Shown one piece after another: positions 5,290-8,106 of a DNA stretch of 8,106 nucleotides (position 1 is its first letter; every line of letters begins with the position of its first letter). Source of the DNA: Deltaproteobacteria bacterium (GTDB lineage: Bacteria; Desulfobacterota; DSM-4660; Desulfatiglandales; Desulfatiglandaceae); contig JAOZQV010000162.1 of NCBI GenBank assembly GCA_029932035.1, positions 1 to 8,106 on the forward strand. Direction: 5' to 3'. Position numbers and translations under genes: made by a program. The notes beneath the pieces are model-generated. The model had not been told where the DNA came from. It did not search any database and saw only the letters and a program-made list of their open reading frames with translations.

Positions 5290-6330
5290 ATGAGAATTGT
5301 AGATCTGCGATCAGACACTATTACGCGGCCGACCCCGGCCATGCGCAGGGCCATGGCAGACGCGGAGGTTGGGGACGATGTATTTGGAGAGGATCCCACG
5401 GTGAACAGGTTGGAGGAGATGGCTGCGGAGCGTTTGAATAAGGGAGCGGCCCTCTTTGTCGCCAGCGGGACCATGGCCAATCTGGTCAGTCTGTTAGTCC
5501 ATTGCGGCCGTGGTGAAGAGGTTATTTTGGGCGATAAATCTCACACGTTTTTCTACGAGCAAGGCGGTTCTTCCGGTCTCGGCGGCATTCATCCCCGTAC
5601 CCTCCCCAATAAACCGGATGGCACGCTCGATTTTGGCGATATTGAAGAAGCAATCCGACCGGACAATATCCACTTCCCGAGGACACGACTGATCATTCTT
5701 GAAAACACACATAACAGATGCAGCGGGAGTCCTATAAACATTGAATATATGAAAGGGGTGGGGGAAATCGCGCGTCGTAACAGGGTCAAGGTGCATGTGG
5801 ACGGCGCCCGCATTTTCAACGCCGCTGTTTCACTATGTGTTGATGCATCCGAACTTGTTTCAGAAGCAGATTCCGTCTCCTTTTGTCTGAGCAAGGGCCT
5901 GGCCGCGCCGGTTGGGTCACTGGTTTGCGGAACCCATGATTTTATCGAAGAGGCTCGACGTGCGCGAAAAGTGTTGGGCGGCGGCATGCGTCAGGCGGGT
6001 ATCTTGGCCGCGGCAGGTATCGTGGCGCTTACGGAAATGATTGAGCGCTTGGCAGAAGATCACGACAACGCCCGGCGATTGGCAGAAGGTCTGACAGAAA
6101 TAGACGGCTTGTCCGTTGACCCTAAAAGCGTTAAGACCAACATCGTGTACATTAATATCAGTCACAACGATGTTTCATCAAATGACCTGGCAGATCTGCT
6201 TACCAGGGAAGGTGTACTCCTCTTGCCTATCGGAGCTAAGCAGATGAGAGCAGTTACCAATTACCACATTACCGAAGATGATGTGGAATATGCGGTGGGT
6301 GTGATCCGTCATGAAATCAACAATAGCTAA
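5290..6330 (+). CDS. ltaE: Low-specificity L-threonine aldolase (PLP enzyme)
   Basis: A 346-residue fold-type I PLP enzyme that cleaves L-threonine and allo-threonine to glycine and acetaldehyde in the cytoplasm. The family start VDLRSDTITRPTPAMRRAM is present, followed by DDVFGEDPTVNRLE. Key residues are visible: SGTMAN for phosphate binding, His85 in DKSHTFFYE (stacks on PLP), LENTHN, Asp171 and Arg174 in HVDGARIFNA, and Lys202 in FCLSKGLAAPVGS as the Schiff-base lysine. The GGGMRQAG segment that closes the active site is also intact. Length is normal. ATG 5290 has AAAGG nine bases upstream, at the end of an intergenic repeat. The gene runs away from padR and overlaps the start of the sensor kinase gene by 20 bp. 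Nothing seen separates L- from allo-specificity. Confidence 0.93.
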   Translation: MRIVDLRSDTITRPTPAMRRAMADAEVGDDVFGEDPTVNRLEEMAAERLNKGAALFVASGTMANLVSLLVHCGRGEEVILGDKSHTFFYEQGGSSGLGGIHPRTLPNKPDGTLDFGDIEEAIRPDNIHFPRTRLIILENTHNRCSGSPINIEYMKGVGEIARRNRVKVHVDGARIFNAAVSLCVDASELVSEADSVSFCLSKGLAAPVGSLVCGTHDFIEEARRARKVLGGGMRQAGILAAAGIVALTEMIERLAEDHDNARRLAEGLTEIDGLSVDPKSVKTNIVYINISHNDVSSNDLADLLTREGVLLLPIGAKQMRAVTNYHITEDDVEYAVGVIRHEINNS

Positions 6331-8106
6331 TAAGCTGTGGTTTAGTTTCTGGGTATTGATTGCTGTCCTAACTATTTGCGGGATGATCGCTTACTTGCAG
6401 ATCCATGGGATTAATAGAGCAATAGAGCAGTTCGTGGAGGTGAGAGAGCCTCTTCAAGAGGTAATCCTGGAGATGGAAATCAATATGGGAAACACCTCAA
6501 GGGCAGTGATGGGGTATGTCATGGAGAGGGACCCCTCCCATGTAAAAGTGTTGCATGATTCCGAGAAGGAGTTTGAAAGCCTTGTTTCTGATTTTAAGGA
6601 ATTGGCCGAGACCGAGGAGGAGAAGCGGTTTCACAGAGAAGTATCCCGATTTTCTGTTGAGTTCAGGAAACTATCCCACGATATCGTAACCCTTGTGAAC
6701 GAACAACACGATGCGCAACGGGTTTTCAGACAGGCCGCCAGGGGGATCGATGAATCGATTGGTAAAGCACTCGAAGGGGTCACTAATAAGAGTCCGGGTT
6801 GGACCAAGACAAAGGGAGAAACCGCTCTCAATATGCAAATCTGTTCTCATGAGGTCTTTGCAGCAATTGAGCGATATCTAATTCAGCACACCGGCTTTCA
6901 GCGGGAAGCGGTGAAGAGCGCAGAACAGGCCTTCAGGGAATTCAGGAAGATGTACAGCAAAACCGCTCTTTCTGATGAAGAGAGACATGCGCTCAGACTA
7001 ATCGACAGGGACTATAATCATGCCATCAAGGATGGATATGATGCCATGGCAGTCACAGATCAGTTATATGTGAAACTCGACCGGTTCCGGGGCGATATCA
7101 CGAAAATAGATAAGGTTCTGAATGAAGATATCCAGCCCCTGATACATGCTGATACAGTCAAAGCTGCGGAAGATTCTAAGCGTTCAGTCTCCATAGCCTC
7201 AGCAATAACGCTGACCATGGTGGTTTCAGTCCTCATTATTATAGCCTTTGTAACATGGATTACAACCAAAGGGATAATTGCATCTGTTCACAGCTTAAAA
7301 GAAGGCTCCGAGGAATTCGGCAGGGGAGTGCTTGACCATAAAATTGATGTAAAAACGAAAGATGAGCTTAGTGAACTGGCCACAGCCTTCAACGAGATGG
7401 CGGAAAAGAGGAAAGAAGCAGAGGCCGAATTGCAAGAAAGCTCTGAAAAAATAAAGCTGTTTGCCTATTCGGTCTCGCATGATCTCAAGAGCCCGGTAAT
7501 GGGAATCTACGGGTTGACAAGGCTTCTGCATAAAAATTACGGCGATATCCTTGGGGAGAAAGGGAAAACCCATTGTGAGCAGATCTTAAAGGCTTCCGAA
7601 CAGATTGGATCTCTTGTTAAGGAGATCAACGTTTACATATCAACCAAAGAAGCTCCCCTTTCCATTGAACAAATCAAAATTGAAGAGATCTTAGAGGTTG
7701 TCAGAGAAGAAGTTATGGCCCGGCTTGCGGTTCGTCAAATAGCCTGGACTCAGCCTGAAAATCTGCCCGAAATCAAGGCAGATAAATTGTCCATTATCAG
7801 GGTGATAAGAAATCTGGTGGATAATGCCATTAAATATGGCGGCGATGACTTGAGAGAAATTAAAATAGGATATAGGGGGTCAGATGAAACCCATATTCTT
7901 TCCGTGACAGATGACGGCATCGGTCTAAAGGCAGAAGATTCAGAAGAGATCTTTGAGATATTCAAACGAAAGAACACATCAAAAGGGATCCAGGGAACAG
8001 GTCTGGGGCTGGCGATAGTAAAGGAAATCGTAGAACGGCATGGCGGAAAGGTATGGATTGAACCAGACGCAGAGAAAGGGACGATCTTCAGCATATCCAT
8101 CTCAAA
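6311..8106 (+). CDS. Membrane sensor histidine kinase with tandem helical sensor modules (3' end outside window)
   Basis: The frame opens at ATG 6311 and stays open for 598 codons to the window edge. Order: membrane segment 1 near residues 9-29; an extracytoplasmic helical region about 35-290; membrane segment 2 near 294-316; a HAMP region about 316-370 without the usual conserved proline; a coiled linker; then HisKA with phospho-acceptor His390 in SVSHDLKSP. The ATPase domain has its N-box at NLVDNAIKYG (Asn505), G1 box DDGIGL near 534-539 and G2 box GTGLGL at 562-567. All catalytic motifs are intact, so only the last part of the ATPase domain, and any fused receiver, is missing. The sensor region looks like two related modules of about 120 residues (from E54 and N174). 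The start overlaps the aldolase gene by 20 bp with no strong Shine-Dalgarno, implying coupled translation. Signal and response regulator are unknown. Confidence 0.9.
   Translation, partial: MKSTIANKLWFSFWVLIAVLTICGMIAYLQIHGINRAIEQFVEVREPLQEVILEMEINMGNTSRAVMGYVMERDPSHVKVLHDSEKEFESLVSDFKELAETEEEKRFHREVSRFSVEFRKLSHDIVTLVNEQHDAQRVFRQAARGIDESIGKALEGVTNKSPGWTKTKGETALNMQICSHEVFAAIERYLIQHTGFQREAVKSAEQAFREFRKMYSKTALSDEERHALRLIDRDYNHAIKDGYDAMAVTDQLYVKLDRFRGDITKIDKVLNEDIQPLIHADTVKAAEDSKRSVSIASAITLTMVVSVLIIIAFVTWITTKGIIASVHSLKEGSEEFGRGVLDHKIDVKTKDELSELATAFNEMAEKRKEAEAELQESSEKIKLFAYSVSHDLKSPVMGIYGLTRLLHKNYGDILGEKGKTHCEQILKASEQIGSLVKEINVYISTKEAPLSIEQIKIEEILEVVREEVMARLAVRQIAWTQPENLPEIKADKLSIIRVIRNLVDNAIKYGGDDLREIKIGYRGSDETHILSVTDDGIGLKAEDSEEIFEIFKRKNTSKGIQGTGLGLAIVKEIVERHGGKVWIEPDAEKGTIFSISIS

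Noticed and set aside
7750..8100. Minus-strand ORF of 116 codons at the window end
   Set aside because: It lies antisense to the kinase ATPase domain, whose N, G1 and G2 motifs are intact.

Overview
The window carries nine protein-coding genes, densely packed. Two run off the window edges, and the only sizeable gaps are one of 227 bp and one of 205 bp. Intermediate base composition, outer-membrane-type lipoprotein and periplasmic genes, an HpnH-type radical SAM enzyme and dispersed ACGCA-type intergenic repeats suggest a Gram-negative bacterium, most likely of the Desulfobacterota (former Deltaproteobacteria). That placement is inference; there is no phylogenetic marker gene here.

Layout: (1) 1-434, plus strand: the C-terminal part of a nucleotidyltransferase-like protein, overlapped by a 55-residue small protein with a GTG start and an excellent ribosome binding site. 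(2) 435-661: a gap largely filled by a short element with inverted-repeat ends, built from ACGCAGAT units spaced exactly 10 bp apart. (3) 662-3270, plus strand: a tight three-gene unit of an exported PhnD-type solute-binding protein, a TPR-like lipoprotein (29-bp overlap) and HpnH, the adenosylhopene synthase of hopanoid lipid biosynthesis. (4) 3288-5084, minus strand, convergent with hpnH: a padR-fetA-fetB operon encoding a PadR repressor and a FetAB-type ABC transporter (iron/metal export family). A near-consensus sigma-70 promoter (TTGACA, 17 bp, TATTAT) is overlapped by CGATA half-sites that look like an autoregulatory operator. (5) 5290-8106, plus strand: a PLP-dependent low-specificity L-threonine aldolase whose last 20 bp overlap a membrane-bound sensor histidine kinase. 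The kinase continues past the window edge and its extracytoplasmic sensor region looks like a tandem duplication of one helical module.

How they may work together: the solute-binding protein, lipoprotein and HpnH are organised for co-translation, without an ABC permease and without other hopanoid genes in view. This raises the idea of a periplasmic carrier pair linked to a hopanoid or other hydrophobic product. PadR probably controls its own gene and fetAB. The aldolase-kinase pair is translationally coupled, but no functional link is known to me.

No CRISPR array, tRNA, rRNA, transposase or convincing intrinsic terminator was seen.
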